Origin: JAWODU01 sp046483125 | GTDB lineage: Bacteria; Verrucomicrobiota; Kiritimatiellia; UBA8416; JAWODU01 | Assembly: GCA_046483125.1 (NCBI GenBank) | Contig: JAWODU010000059.1 | Span: forward strand, 1-27,834 | Direction of reading: 5' to 3' | Length of the DNA stretch: 27,834 nt | Part shown: positions 1-7,563 of the stretch, in pieces | Layout of the letters: every line of letters begins with the position of its first letter | Position numbering within the stretch: the stretch's first letter is position 1 | Notes under the pieces: model-generated | Databases searched by the model: none | What the model saw: only the letters and a program-made list of their open reading frames with translations | What the model was told of the DNA's origin: nothing | Translations under genes and position numbers: made by a program

Positions 1-1581
1 GTGGTTCCGGCCGCGGAGATGACCCTGGCCGTCTCCGAGTACCTGAATATCCAGCCGATAAATCTTGCCCATTTCGTGCCGGATGCCGAGCTTGTGGATA
101 TGATTTCCTGGGAAGCGCTGAAGCGGCACCAGGCCGTGCCGATCGCGAAGACCGGCAGAAATCTTACGGTTGCCCTGGGCGACCCGTTCAACATACTGGC
201 GCAGGACGAACTGCAGACGCTGACCGGCCTGGAAGTCACGCCACTGGTTGCCTCCGAAAAGGACGTGGAGGAGGTTCTCCTGCGTTCCCGCGGCGATAAA
301 ACCGACGCTATCGACATGGAAGACGTGATGCAGGGCGATATCGGCGATGAAATGGAGGTCACGGGCCAGGATGAGACCGAAGCCCACGATCTCGAGGAGA
401 TGATGGAAAGCGCCGAGGACCGGCCGGTGATCAGGATGGTAAACATGATCCTTATCGAGGCCGTCAGACTCAAGGCCAACGACATTCACATAGAGCCGCA
501 GGAGGACTTCGTCCGTCTCCGGTACCGGATCGACGGGGTCCTGGTTGAAAGGCCCAGCCTGCCCAAGAGCCTTCAGTCCGCCATAATTTCTCGGATAAAG
601 ATCCTGTCGGACCTGGACATAGGCGAGCACCGCCTGCCGCAGGACGGCCGTTTCAGAATACATACCCTCGGGAAGGCCATTGACGTACGGGTGAGTATTC
701 TGCCGACGATTTTCGGGGGACGGGTGGTGATGAGGACGCTCGACAAGGGCGCTCTCTTCCCGGACCTGAAATCGCTGGGGCTCGACAAGCAGGCCCACCA
801 GTCCCTGAGTTACGCCATTTCACAGCCTCACGGCATTATCCTGGTTACCGGACCCACGGGGAGCGGAAAGACCACGACTCTGTACTCCTGCCTGCAGGAA
901 CTTAACAAACCCGATGTTAATATAATTACGTGCGAAGATCCTGTTGAGTATCAGATTCCCGGGATTATCCAGGTGCGGATCAACGAAGAGGCGGGGTGTA
1001 CGTTTGCGGCTTCCCTGAGGGCTATTCTGAGGCAGGACCCCGACATAGTGCTCATAGGCGAGATTCGCGACTCGGACACGGCTGAGATTGCCATAAAGGC
1101 GGCTTTGACCGGCCACCTCGTGCTGACCACGCTCCACGCCAACGACGCCTGCGGCACAATCACGCGTCTGCTGGACATGGGGATGGAGCCTTTTCTGCTG
1201 GCTTCTTCGGTGATTCTCACACAGGCCCAGCGGCTGTACCGCAAGCTGTGCCCGGCCTGCAGACAGCCGGACAAGGTTCCGAAGGCCAGGCTCAAGGAAT
1301 ACGGGTTTGACCCGGAATTTTTCAAGGATTCCAAAATCTACAAGGGCAAAGGCTGTCCCAAATGCCATAACATAGGCTACCGGGGCAGGGGAGCGGCGAT
1401 GGAAGTGCTGATGATCGACAACGATATCCGCGCGGCCATGATTCAGCATACACCGGCGGATGAAATCCGCGACATAGCCGTAAAGAAAGGCATGATCACG
1501 CTGGCTCACACCGTCATGAACCAGGTCAAGAAGGGCGAAACGAGTATTGAGGTTGGGCTCAAAATCGCCGGAAGCTCCTGA
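1..1581 (+). CDS. PilB/GspE-family assembly ATPase, 5' end cut by window
   Basis: Cytoplasmic hexameric ATPase that powers polymerisation of type IV pilins or type II pseudopilins. Seen in the 526 visible residues: the end of an N-terminal GspE/MshEN domain (about 1-95), an acidic linker, an Asp box (DIHIEPQ, about 160), Walker A GPTGSGKTT (284-292), Walker B region DPDIVLIGEIRD (from 346), a His box (LTGHLVLTTLHAND), and a zinc tetracysteine C417/C420/C452/C455 typical of PilB/GspE and absent from PilT. The frame is open to base 1. The first residues resemble the middle of a family N-domain ('...MTLAVSEYLNI'), so roughly 50 residues probably lie upstream and the GTG at base 1 is unlikely to be the true start. 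It converges on the PilX-like gene. PilB and GspE cannot be told apart from the sequence alone; the neighbouring PilX/PilW/PilV-like genes favour PilB. Confidence 0.93.
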   Translation: MVPAAEMTLAVSEYLNIQPINLAHFVPDAELVDMISWEALKRHQAVPIAKTGRNLTVALGDPFNILAQDELQTLTGLEVTPLVASEKDVEEVLLRSRGDKTDAIDMEDVMQGDIGDEMEVTGQDETEAHDLEEMMESAEDRPVIRMVNMILIEAVRLKANDIHIEPQEDFVRLRYRIDGVLVERPSLPKSLQSAIISRIKILSDLDIGEHRLPQDGRFRIHTLGKAIDVRVSILPTIFGGRVVMRTLDKGALFPDLKSLGLDKQAHQSLSYAISQPHGIILVTGPTGSGKTTTLYSCLQELNKPDVNIITCEDPVEYQIPGIIQVRINEEAGCTFAASLRAILRQDPDIVLIGEIRDSDTAEIAIKAALTGHLVLTTLHANDACGTITRLLDMGMEPFLLASSVILTQAQRLYRKLCPACRQPDKVPKARLKEYGFDPEFFKDSKIYKGKGCPKCHNIGYRGRGAAMEVLMIDNDIRAAMIQHTPADEIRDIAVKKGMITLAHTVMNQVKKGETSIEVGLKIAGSS

Positions 1582-1643
1582 TCACCCCGGCTTCGTCCGC
1601 CTGCGGCAAACTACGCCGGGGCAAGCTGTTTCACACGATACGC

Positions 1644-2786
1644 CTACTGTTGCCATGCCGAGACACCGATGACCTCATCGGTGGAATCGGGGAATCCGCC
1701 GGGCGGCGTGGGTATGATCTGTTCGTAAACCATCAAGTCGGAATTACCGCCCTTGTCGATCATACCCTTAATGATAAGCTGGCCTTCGTGATTTCCGTTA
1801 GCCGTCTGGGAGTAGTCTCCGTTTTTGGCGTAAATTAACCCCTTCAGCGTGCCGCTGCTCGTGTTGTAGACGCTCCCGTCGCGGCTGGCAACACAGAAAC
1901 TGTTGGTGGTGCCTATCTCCGCGGCGCCGCTTACCACGATATCTCCGGTAGCGATTATCATGCCGTCGATTTTTGCGTGACTCGCTATATTCACGTCTCC
2001 TTCGACCCACACTATCCCGCCTGCAGGCGTGTAGTCGGAGGACGTGCTCCAGTTTGTCTTTACCTCGCCGTTAGCTGCGGCCTCATTGTACCATGGCGTG
2101 AGATCAATGTCCGGAATTTCCACAAGAGGTACCTCTGCCGTGACGACGCCCCCCGTTATAGTGGCATTCTGGTGCACATCGTTGCTGGGTGAAGTTATGG
2201 AACCGTTGAGAGTGAGATTTCCGACGGAGATTTTTGTGTGGGACTCGAGGTTCAGGTCGCTTCCCGCGGCCCCGTTGATGTCCAGGTCCATGTTTGAGTA
2301 CAGGACCACGTTGCTTCCGGAGATATATCCGCATCCCTTGAAATCGAACTTACTGCCGCAGATGATCGCGTAGTTGAACGCGTCGCTGTTCCACCAGTCA
2401 GCTCCGCCGGTGCCGCCGTAATTCCGTATGTCCAGAATTACCACCTTGGTGGCCTGCTCGCACACACCGGTGCATGTAATAACCGCGGCGTTGTTGGTTA
2501 CCGGCCTTACGTGCACGTCATAGGTGCCTTCGCCGTAGGAAGTCTCGGGAAAGAGGCTTGGATCATACCGGGCCGCGAAATTGGTGGACAGGATGCTGTA
2601 GGCCTGGTGCGCTCCTGCCTCGGCTATAGCAAGAGCCCTGACCCTGTTGCCGAGCTTGCCGGCCATGAACGACTGCTGGACAGCCGTGGACATTACCACG
2701 CCCAACAGCATTGTCATGGTGAATATCAGGATCATTACCGTAAACAGCGCCGAACCTTGTTTTTCGTCTTTAATCTGCGTTTTCAT
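1644..2786 (-). CDS. PilX-like minor pilin with beta-helical C-terminal domain
   Basis: 380 residues. A short basic N-terminus, then G11 followed by SALFTVMILIFTMTMLLGVV gives a class-III-like signal and one membrane helix. It lacks the Glu at mature position 5, as is usual for PilX-type minor pilins. A conserved 'RALAIAEAGAHQA' stretch after the helix is the PilX N-domain hallmark. The remainder is Asn/Gly/Ser-rich with repeated short strands (for example 'GDVNIASHAKIDGMIIATGDIVVSG'), which suggests a right-handed beta-helix such as is found in many PVC pilus-tip proteins. Start: ATG at 2786 with a strong AGGAGG at 2794-2799. It is the last gene of the minor-pilin operon 5413->1644. Role inferred: a minor component, perhaps exposed on the pilus or pseudopilus. 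The beta-helix is inferred from repeat pattern only. Confidence 0.82.
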   Translation of the reverse strand: MKTQIKDEKQGSALFTVMILIFTMTMLLGVVMSTAVQQSFMAGKLGNRVRALAIAEAGAHQAYSILSTNFAARYDPSLFPETSYGEGTYDVHVRPVTNNAAVITCTGVCEQATKVVILDIRNYGGTGGADWWNSDAFNYAIICGSKFDFKGCGYISGSNVVLYSNMDLDINGAAGSDLNLESHTKISVGNLTLNGSITSPSNDVHQNATITGGVVTAEVPLVEIPDIDLTPWYNEAAANGEVKTNWSTSSDYTPAGGIVWVEGDVNIASHAKIDGMIIATGDIVVSGAAEIGTTNSFCVASRDGSVYNTSSGTLKGLIYAKNGDYSQTANGNHEGQLIIKGMIDKGGNSDLMVYEQIIPTPPGGFPDSTDEVIGVSAWQQ

Positions 2787-2834
2787 GATTTAACCTCCTG
2801 TATTTTTAAACTCTTTCTTTTTCGCTCCAGCCGG

Positions 2835-2859
2835 GAACAAAGAACGACGAACAAAGAAC
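2835..2859. repeat. Short direct repeat GAACAAAGAAC x2
   Basis: Two identical 11-mers, GAACAAAGAAC, at 2835-2845 and 2849-2859, lie in the 78-base spacer between the large minor-pilin gene and the PilX-like gene. The low-complexity AAAGAAC unit resembles the heptamer-type dispersed repeats seen between genes of some environmental genomes. No function can be assigned. Confidence 0.6.
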
Positions 2860-2864
2860 AGTTC

Positions 2865-4985
2865 CTACTTTCCCGTATTCCTGGGCATTATCTCCGTGCT
2901 CAAAGCCGAAGTTACCCGCGTTGTGGTTCCGCGGAATCCCAACACGTCCTCGTATATCTCAAGGTCTATCTTGACGCCGGCCTGCAGGTTTACGCCGTCA
3001 ACCAGCATGGTGAATTGTCCGTAATCCGGGCCGCGGGTAAAAGTGCCTCCTACGTCCACGACTTGAGGCTCGCCTTCCCATTTTATGGCGACGTCCTTCA
3101 GTTTCGGTGTATCGTCGCAGTCTGGATTTGTCTGAAGCAGAGCCATGAACTGAACGTATCTGCCTTCCATGCCGCCCGTGGTAAGCGGGTTTATCCAGCC
3201 GGGCGAGTACATCCACGCGATACTGTCCCAGTCAACTGCGTCGGACATGTCGCTGGAACTTGCCGATCTGACCTTCATGCCGAGATCGCATCCCGCGGGT
3301 ACGACCTCGTTCCAGTCGATTCCGGTATAGTCAGGCTCTACGAGATGTGTGTCGAAGCGGCCGGAAACGTAGGTTCCGTTGCTGGGATAGCTGGTAAAGA
3401 GATGTTCAACGCCGTATACGGCCCCTGTGCTGGAGGCGCGGGCGTTTGTGCTCCACGTAGGAGCGGTAAATTCACCCGACGAGGCATTGGTAAGTATGAA
3501 ACTGCCTGGTCTGCCCGGGATCATGTAATCAGTCCACTTCCAGGCGTTGCCGCGGGCGGCGTCCGATTTGCAAAGATAACCCACGATGTAGCTCTTGTCC
3601 TTGTCGATTTGAAAGTCAATTTCGTCGGACAGGACGCTTGAACCTCCGTCAATTGTTTTCGAGGCAAGACCGCCGAAACTGATGGGAGTCATGGTTGACC
3701 CGATGACGTCGGCTGTCACGTTGGTGTGGTTAGCGCATTCGGCTATGTAGGCGTCTTCTATACCCAGCTTCCTGCTTACGTCCGGGCCGCCGGCCCGGAA
3801 CTTGACCTTGCACTTTTCCCCGTCGAAGCTGAGATAGCCTCCCTCCTCCATCTGTTGCCCGCGGATCAGCACGCGCACGGCGTCCCCCCTGATGAAATCT
3901 TCGGCGCTTGCGCTTCCCGTGTAGTCGCCCGCATATCTCCATGCGTACCAGTTGGTGTCGTTCCCCTCCAGCATTAGCATGTAATCCTTCGGCGAAAGAG
4001 ACTGGTCGAATTTCACGGTCGTGCCGTCGGCCCGGTAACCGGTCCTGCGGAAGTTCGTGTTTTCCCACCGGTCATTTTCCATGGTGATGGTAAACTGCTG
4101 GCCCGTAGCGGTCGCCGGGAAATAGAGCTGGTAGTTCCCGCTCCACGAACCGCCCGCCATGTACTGCTCGGTCGCCGTCGCGCCCGACTCGGCCGTTACG
4201 GGAAGCTGTGCTTCGCCTTCGCGCGCGCTGTATGAAGGCGACATGAACAGGTAATCTATCCCGATTTTGCGGCCTGTGCTGTTGGTGTTGGGCTCCTGGG
4301 TCACGAACGTAAAAGTATGCGGCCCGTTGGATATTATGCAGGAGCCCAGCACCACATCACGGTCCCTGGAGAGTACCGGATAATACCCGTCGTAGGATGA
4401 ATCGGCGGGGAAAATATTCCAGTCAAACAGGTTCCGGAAGACGGTCCGCGTTGAGGCGTTCGCGCCGTTGTGGGTGCTGGTCCCGTGCCCGTCGTTAACC
4501 ACATCTTCAAGCTGTTCGCGGCGCTGGGCGTCGCTGAGGGTGTTGTCCCTCGGGTCAAATTCTGTAAGCCGGAGCTGGTTGGGAGTGCCTTCCCACCGGT
4601 GGTAAATCATGGTTTTATCCCAGATTATCCTGTTCTCGGCGTCCACTTCCACGGCGCCGTCCCCGTCGTCGTCCCTGCACATCGGGAAGGAGATGCCCTG
4701 GTAGTCGCCCGAGAGAGGATGAAGGAAAAACCGGTCCATTGCTGAAAGACGCAGGTCGCGTTTCAGTTCCTCCATGGCCGTCTGGACATCAATGTCCAGT
4801 TCGCCCTGGACGTTGGACTTTCTGGAATTCCGCAAGACAAATATGAGGCCGCCCATGGCCATTGAGATGGCTAACACGAGTATGGAGGAAGCTATGGTTA
4901 TTTCCACAAGCGTGAAAGCGCATATCCGCCTCTTCCGGGCGGGCCGTTCGCGGAACAGCGGAGTTTTCGGTTCGAGAGTCGTCAT
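2865..4985 (-). CDS. Very large PilW/GspJ-like prepilin (706 aa)
   Basis: N-terminus: about 20 basic residues, then ICA|FTLVEITIASSILVLAI, a prepilin peptidase motif with Glu at mature position 5 (E28) and a membrane helix at about 25-48. The residue before the cut is Ala23 rather than the usual Gly; Ala is tolerated by some peptidases. After the helix comes a PilW/GspJ-like segment ('ELDIDVQTAMEELKRDLRLSA', about 60-85). The remaining ~600 residues are extracellular, Thr/Ser/Gly/Asp-rich and of unknown fold. An acidic stretch DDDGDGAVEVD at about 105-115 resembles a calcium-binding loop. Ordinary PilW/GspJ proteins are 200-350 residues, so this is two to three times normal. Its ATG shares one base with the stop of the upstream gene (TGATG, 4983-4987), implying translational coupling. 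A role as a tip adhesin or sensor is inferred from size and position only. Confidence 0.85.
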   Translation of the reverse strand: MTTLEPKTPLFRERPARKRRICAFTLVEITIASSILVLAISMAMGGLIFVLRNSRKSNVQGELDIDVQTAMEELKRDLRLSAMDRFFLHPLSGDYQGISFPMCRDDDGDGAVEVDAENRIIWDKTMIYHRWEGTPNQLRLTEFDPRDNTLSDAQRREQLEDVVNDGHGTSTHNGANASTRTVFRNLFDWNIFPADSSYDGYYPVLSRDRDVVLGSCIISNGPHTFTFVTQEPNTNSTGRKIGIDYLFMSPSYSAREGEAQLPVTAESGATATEQYMAGGSWSGNYQLYFPATATGQQFTITMENDRWENTNFRRTGYRADGTTVKFDQSLSPKDYMLMLEGNDTNWYAWRYAGDYTGSASAEDFIRGDAVRVLIRGQQMEEGGYLSFDGEKCKVKFRAGGPDVSRKLGIEDAYIAECANHTNVTADVIGSTMTPISFGGLASKTIDGGSSVLSDEIDFQIDKDKSYIVGYLCKSDAARGNAWKWTDYMIPGRPGSFILTNASSGEFTAPTWSTNARASSTGAVYGVEHLFTSYPSNGTYVSGRFDTHLVEPDYTGIDWNEVVPAGCDLGMKVRSASSSDMSDAVDWDSIAWMYSPGWINPLTTGGMEGRYVQFMALLQTNPDCDDTPKLKDVAIKWEGEPQVVDVGGTFTRGPDYGQFTMLVDGVNLQAGVKIDLEIYEDVLGFRGTTTRVTSALSTEIMPRNTGK

Positions 4986-5413
4986 CAGTCGGGCCTTTCA
5001 ACATAGTCCGCGTAGTAGGATTTTACCGTTTCGTTTTCGCCTTCGAAACCGAGTGTTTTTCTGTTACGGATTTCCACTTCCACGGTGACCTCTATAAGGT
5101 TCGGCTTTACGGCGGCAAGGGTCGTGGTTCTGCGGTAATTGCCGTCATTGTCGGGGTTGCCGTTCGTGTCTACAACCGTCTTGTCTTCGGCGAGAAGGGA
5201 AAGCTGATCGAAGCCGAAAGTTCTCCCTCTCTCCAGCCTGTTCTTCGCGATGTTGACGGCAATGTAATGGCTTCTTGCCCTGTCGTTTGTCTGCTGGGCT
5301 ACTACAACGACCCCCGCGATGCCGGCAATGCAGATGCCGAACAGCACCACCGCGATCATGACCTCCACAAGAGTCATCCCCGAAGAACGCTTTCCGTGAC
5401 GCGTGGTTTTCAT
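4985..5413 (-). CDS. PilV/GspI-like minor prepilin
   Basis: 142 residues with a clear prepilin leader: basic MKTTRHGKRSSG, then cleavage G12|M13 with MTLVEVMIAVVLFGICIAGIAGVVVV, including Glu at mature position 5 and a hydrophobic helix. The segment after the helix ('RSHYIAVNIAKNRLERGRTF') matches the PilV/GspI pattern in which the region after the helix holds 'A-NLAR-R-E'. It is a small initiator-type minor pilin, expected in the inner membrane before assembly. It is the first gene of a three-gene operon and overlaps the next gene by one base. An exact sigma-54 promoter consensus lies 28 bases upstream of the ATG (5441-5457). A ribosome site is weak (CGGGGAT about 9 bases upstream). Confidence 0.88.
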   Translation of the reverse strand: MKTTRHGKRSSGMTLVEVMIAVVLFGICIAGIAGVVVVAQQTNDRARSHYIAVNIAKNRLERGRTFGFDQLSLLAEDKTVVDTNGNPDNDGNYRRTTTLAAVKPNLIEVTVEVEIRNRKTLGFEGENETVKSYYADYVERPD

Positions 5414-5440
5414 GATTTTCGTATCCCCGCTTCGTGATAG

Positions 5441-5457
5441 AGCAATGTTCGTGCCAG
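5441..5457 (-). promoter_or_regulatory. Sigma-54 (-24/-12) promoter of minor-pilin operon
   Basis: On the minus strand the sequence reads CTGGCACGAACATTGCT, which matches every specified position of the published sigma-54 consensus YTGGCACGRNNNTTGCW, including the invariant GG-N10-GC. It is oriented toward the minor-pilin operon. Predicted transcription start is about 5430, giving a leader of about 17 bases. Such promoters need an NtrC-class activator; one is encoded at 16745-18124. Confidence 0.88.
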
Positions 5458-5665
5458 TAATTCAGGCCCGTGAATATCGCCTTTCGTGGTCCGTACGGCG
5501 ATTTTTGTTGTCATTTTTGAGAACACCGCGGGCCACTCGCCTCAAAGATGCAAGAATAACCTTCACTCCAGGGGACTCTCATGCCCGGCAGGACGGTCCA
5601 ATTGCCTTGCAGTCACCCGGGTGGGCCCTCAATACAAAACAAATATAGATTAGCATGAAAACTGC

Positions 5666-5693
5666 TTTAAAGCAAGCATAAGTGTGATATAAT
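5666..5693 (+). promoter_or_regulatory. Sigma-70 promoter with extended -10
   Basis: TTTAAA (5666-5671), a 16-base spacer, then TATAAT (5688-5693) preceded by TG at 5685-5686, which makes an extended -10 element. It points toward the GspG-like gene and implies a leader of about 130 bases. Unlike the other pilin genes here, no sigma-54 site is seen for this one. The sequence around it is AT-rich compared with its surroundings. Confidence 0.68.
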
Positions 5694-5828
5694 ACATAGA
5701 CAACTAAAGGTGAAAAGGTGATTGGAATCTGAACCGGTGAGTTTCGTGCGAGTTGCGCAACTAATCGTTGTCGACGAAGATCGGGACGAGGATTTTGGTT
5801 GCGGCCGAAGGCCGCCTCAGGTGATTAA
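5694..5828 (+). other. Structured leader between divergent pilin genes
   Basis: The 415-base gap 5414-5828 holds no convincing gene. From the minor-pilin side it contains the sigma-54 promoter, then about 200 GC-rich bases with small palindromes (CACCCGGGTG at 5614-5623), then the sigma-70 promoter and this leader. The leader holds a perfect 12-base palindrome AGTTGCGCAACT (5751-5762) and a hairpin GCGGCC-GAA-GGCCGC (5801-5815). The hairpin ends just before the likely ribosome site AGGTG (5819-5823) of the pseudopilin gene and could affect its translation. No riboswitch class is recognised. Confidence 0.45.
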
Positions 5829-6326
5829 ATGAACAGGTGCATGAGGACATGTAATGGATTTTCGCTCGTGGAGGTCATGATAGCGATGGCAATATTCGGC
5901 CTTCTGCTGGCCATGGCCCTTCCTAAGTTTTCAAAGGCGCGTGAAACGGCCCGGATAGAAAAGGCGCAGGGCGACCTCGAACTGATCGCGGCGGCGGCAA
6001 AACAGCTCGCGTGGGACACGGGGAAATGGCCCGGCGGCCAGTCACGGACAGACAGGGATCAGGAGATATGGGATCTGTCCACTTCCTCGGCCGGTATTCT
6101 GAGCAGGGATTCCGGCTTCGATGAGGACAGATGGAAGGGGCCCTATCTTGACGAACTGCCGGACGATCCCTGGGGCAGTAAGTATTTTTTCGATCCCGAC
6201 TACAACAGGGGCGGAACCAACTACATCGTTGTCGGCTCACGGGGGCCCAACGGCACGGGGCCGGGGCCCGGGTCGGTCGCCAATTACGATTCCGACGATA
6301 TCATCGTGCTCGTTCATCGTGATTGA
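5829..6326 (+). CDS. GspG-like major pseudopilin
   Basis: 165 residues. Prepilin leader MNRCMRTCNG, cut after G10, then FSLVEVMIAMAIFGLLLAMAL with Glu at mature position 5. The body shows features known from GspG: 'KAQGDLELIAAAAKQLAWDTGKWP' after the helix, the WKGPYL motif (102-107), DPWG (113-116) and a C-terminal 'YDSDDI' that in GspG helps bind calcium. It would form the shaft of a type II secretion pseudopilus or a pilus-like fibre. The Gly/Pro-rich stretch GPNGTGPGPG (139-148) is unusual. ATG at 5829 is used here; ATG at 5841 would also keep the leader. It is expressed from its own sigma-70-like promoter and is followed 62 bases later by the PAS sensor gene. Confidence 0.87.
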   Translation: MNRCMRTCNGFSLVEVMIAMAIFGLLLAMALPKFSKARETARIEKAQGDLELIAAAAKQLAWDTGKWPGGQSRTDRDQEIWDLSTSSAGILSRDSGFDEDRWKGPYLDELPDDPWGSKYFFDPDYNRGGTNYIVVGSRGPNGTGPGPGSVANYDSDDIIVLVHRD

Positions 6327-6388
6327 CAACCCGGCATCTTTCTGTTTCAAAAGCAGGGTAGGCTGGTTTCTCACAGCAGGTTACGAAA

Positions 6389-7549
6389 ATGCCCGGACAA
6401 AATGACAAGCTGTCGCAGACGATGCGGATCGATCTGATCCCGGATACTCCCGCTGAGACTCCCTCCGCGAAGAAGGAGGGTGTTGTTGTGGCACAGCCTA
6501 CGCGGCGTCACCGGCGGGTTGCCGCGGAGGGAGAAGATCGGGAGAGGTCCGGCTACGAAGAACTTCTACAGAATATTTACGACGCCGCGCTGGTTACCGA
6601 CCTGAAAGGGGCCATAAAGGACGTAAACGTGAGGGCCGAGGAGTTCACGCGGCACAGCCGCGATGAGCTGTGCTCGATGACGATATTCGATATCGTTCAC
6701 GGCGCCGACGAGTCTCTGGTTGATAAAATATGGCAGAACCTCGAGGAGGAGAGATTTACGGTCGTAGAGGCTTACTGCATGCGGAAGGATGGAACTTTCT
6801 TTCCTTCGGAGATCGCGGTAAACAAACTGCGCCTCGAGGACTGGCGGCTGTGCTTTTTTGTCCGCGACATTACCAGGCGCCGCCAGCAGGAGGAAATGCT
6901 CCGCACGGAGCATAACGCCATACAGAACGCCGGAAACGGTATAGCGGTTGCCGGCCTTGATGCCTCCCTCGAATACGTGAACCCGGCCGTGGCGGCAATG
7001 TGGGGAATCCCGGAGACGAAGGACCTGATAGGCAGGAATGTGCGTGAATTGATTGAGGACGGGAAAGCGGCCGAAGAAATGCTGAATGCCGTGCTGAAGG
7101 AAGGCAATACCTGGAGCGGTGAAGTGGCGGTTGAAAAGGGCAACGGGAACAGGACGGATATTCAGGTATCGGCGGCAAGGAACAGAAACTCCGAAGGCCG
7201 GACCGTCGGCATGATACTGTCATTTGTCGACATCAGCGACCGTAAACGGGCGGAGACGGCGACCCGCGAGGCCGAAAGACAGCGCGTCATGCTCGAAAGC
7301 GTGGGCGCGGCCTGTCACCATCTGGGACAGCCGGCTACGGTTCTCCTGGCGAACCTGGGCATAATCGAACGACAGCTTGCCGGCAGTGACGAAACGGTTC
7401 GGGAACTCGTTAAGGCAAGTATTCAGGCCGCTGAAAATCTAGGCAAAATACTTCATAAACTGAACAATGTTAACGAATACAAAACAACTGCTTACCTGGA
7501 CAAGACCGAGGACGCGGATTCCATGGAAAACAGAATCCTGGATATCTGA
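6389..7549 (+). CDS. Double-PAS protein with HisKA-like helix but no kinase ATPase domain
   Basis: 386 residues, soluble, with no membrane helix. After a charged, probably disordered start (1-50) come two PAS domains (about 55-170 and 175-290), each closing with a typical 'F-V-DITRRRQQEE' / 'SFVDISDRKRAE' PAC end. A coiled linker follows, then a HisKA-type segment 'GAACHHLGQPATVLLANLGIIERQL' with candidate phospho-acceptor H310 or H311. The protein stops about 75 residues later, before any HATPase N, G1 or G2 box. It therefore cannot autophosphorylate in the usual way. It may act as a dimerising sensor, a histidine phosphotransfer or phosphatase partner, or a degenerate kinase. It lies 62 bases after the pseudopilin gene and is convergent with the DUF2079 gene 14 bases downstream. 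A link to the pilus regulator at 16745-18124 is possible but unproven. Confidence 0.82.
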   Translation: MPGQNDKLSQTMRIDLIPDTPAETPSAKKEGVVVAQPTRRHRRVAAEGEDRERSGYEELLQNIYDAALVTDLKGAIKDVNVRAEEFTRHSRDELCSMTIFDIVHGADESLVDKIWQNLEEERFTVVEAYCMRKDGTFFPSEIAVNKLRLEDWRLCFFVRDITRRRQQEEMLRTEHNAIQNAGNGIAVAGLDASLEYVNPAVAAMWGIPETKDLIGRNVRELIEDGKAAEEMLNAVLKEGNTWSGEVAVEKGNGNRTDIQVSAARNRNSEGRTVGMILSFVDISDRKRAETATREAERQRVMLESVGAACHHLGQPATVLLANLGIIERQLAGSDETVRELVKASIQAAENLGKILHKLNNVNEYKTTAYLDKTEDADSMENRILDI

Positions 7550-7563
7550 AAAGCCCGGCCAGG

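Noticed and set aside
1585..1621. Terminator between the convergent ATPase and PilX-like genes (CCCCGGC ... GCCGGGG)
   Set aside because: Seven-base arms with a 23-base loop and no T-run on either side.
2511..3641. Long plus-strand reading frame opposite the large prepilin gene
   Set aside because: Antisense shadow of a gene with clear prepilin signal and operon context; no ribosome site or recognisable domain.
5476..5507. Terminator-like hairpin ATCGCC...GGCGAT followed by TTTTTG on the plus strand
   Set aside because: No plus-strand gene ends nearby; stem interrupted by a bulge. It may only block antisense transcription.
5737..5832. A 31-codon GTG-start leader peptide overlapping the pseudopilin ATG by ATGA
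   Set aside because: No proper ribosome site, composition driven by the palindromes beneath it; could be chance. Worth only a note.
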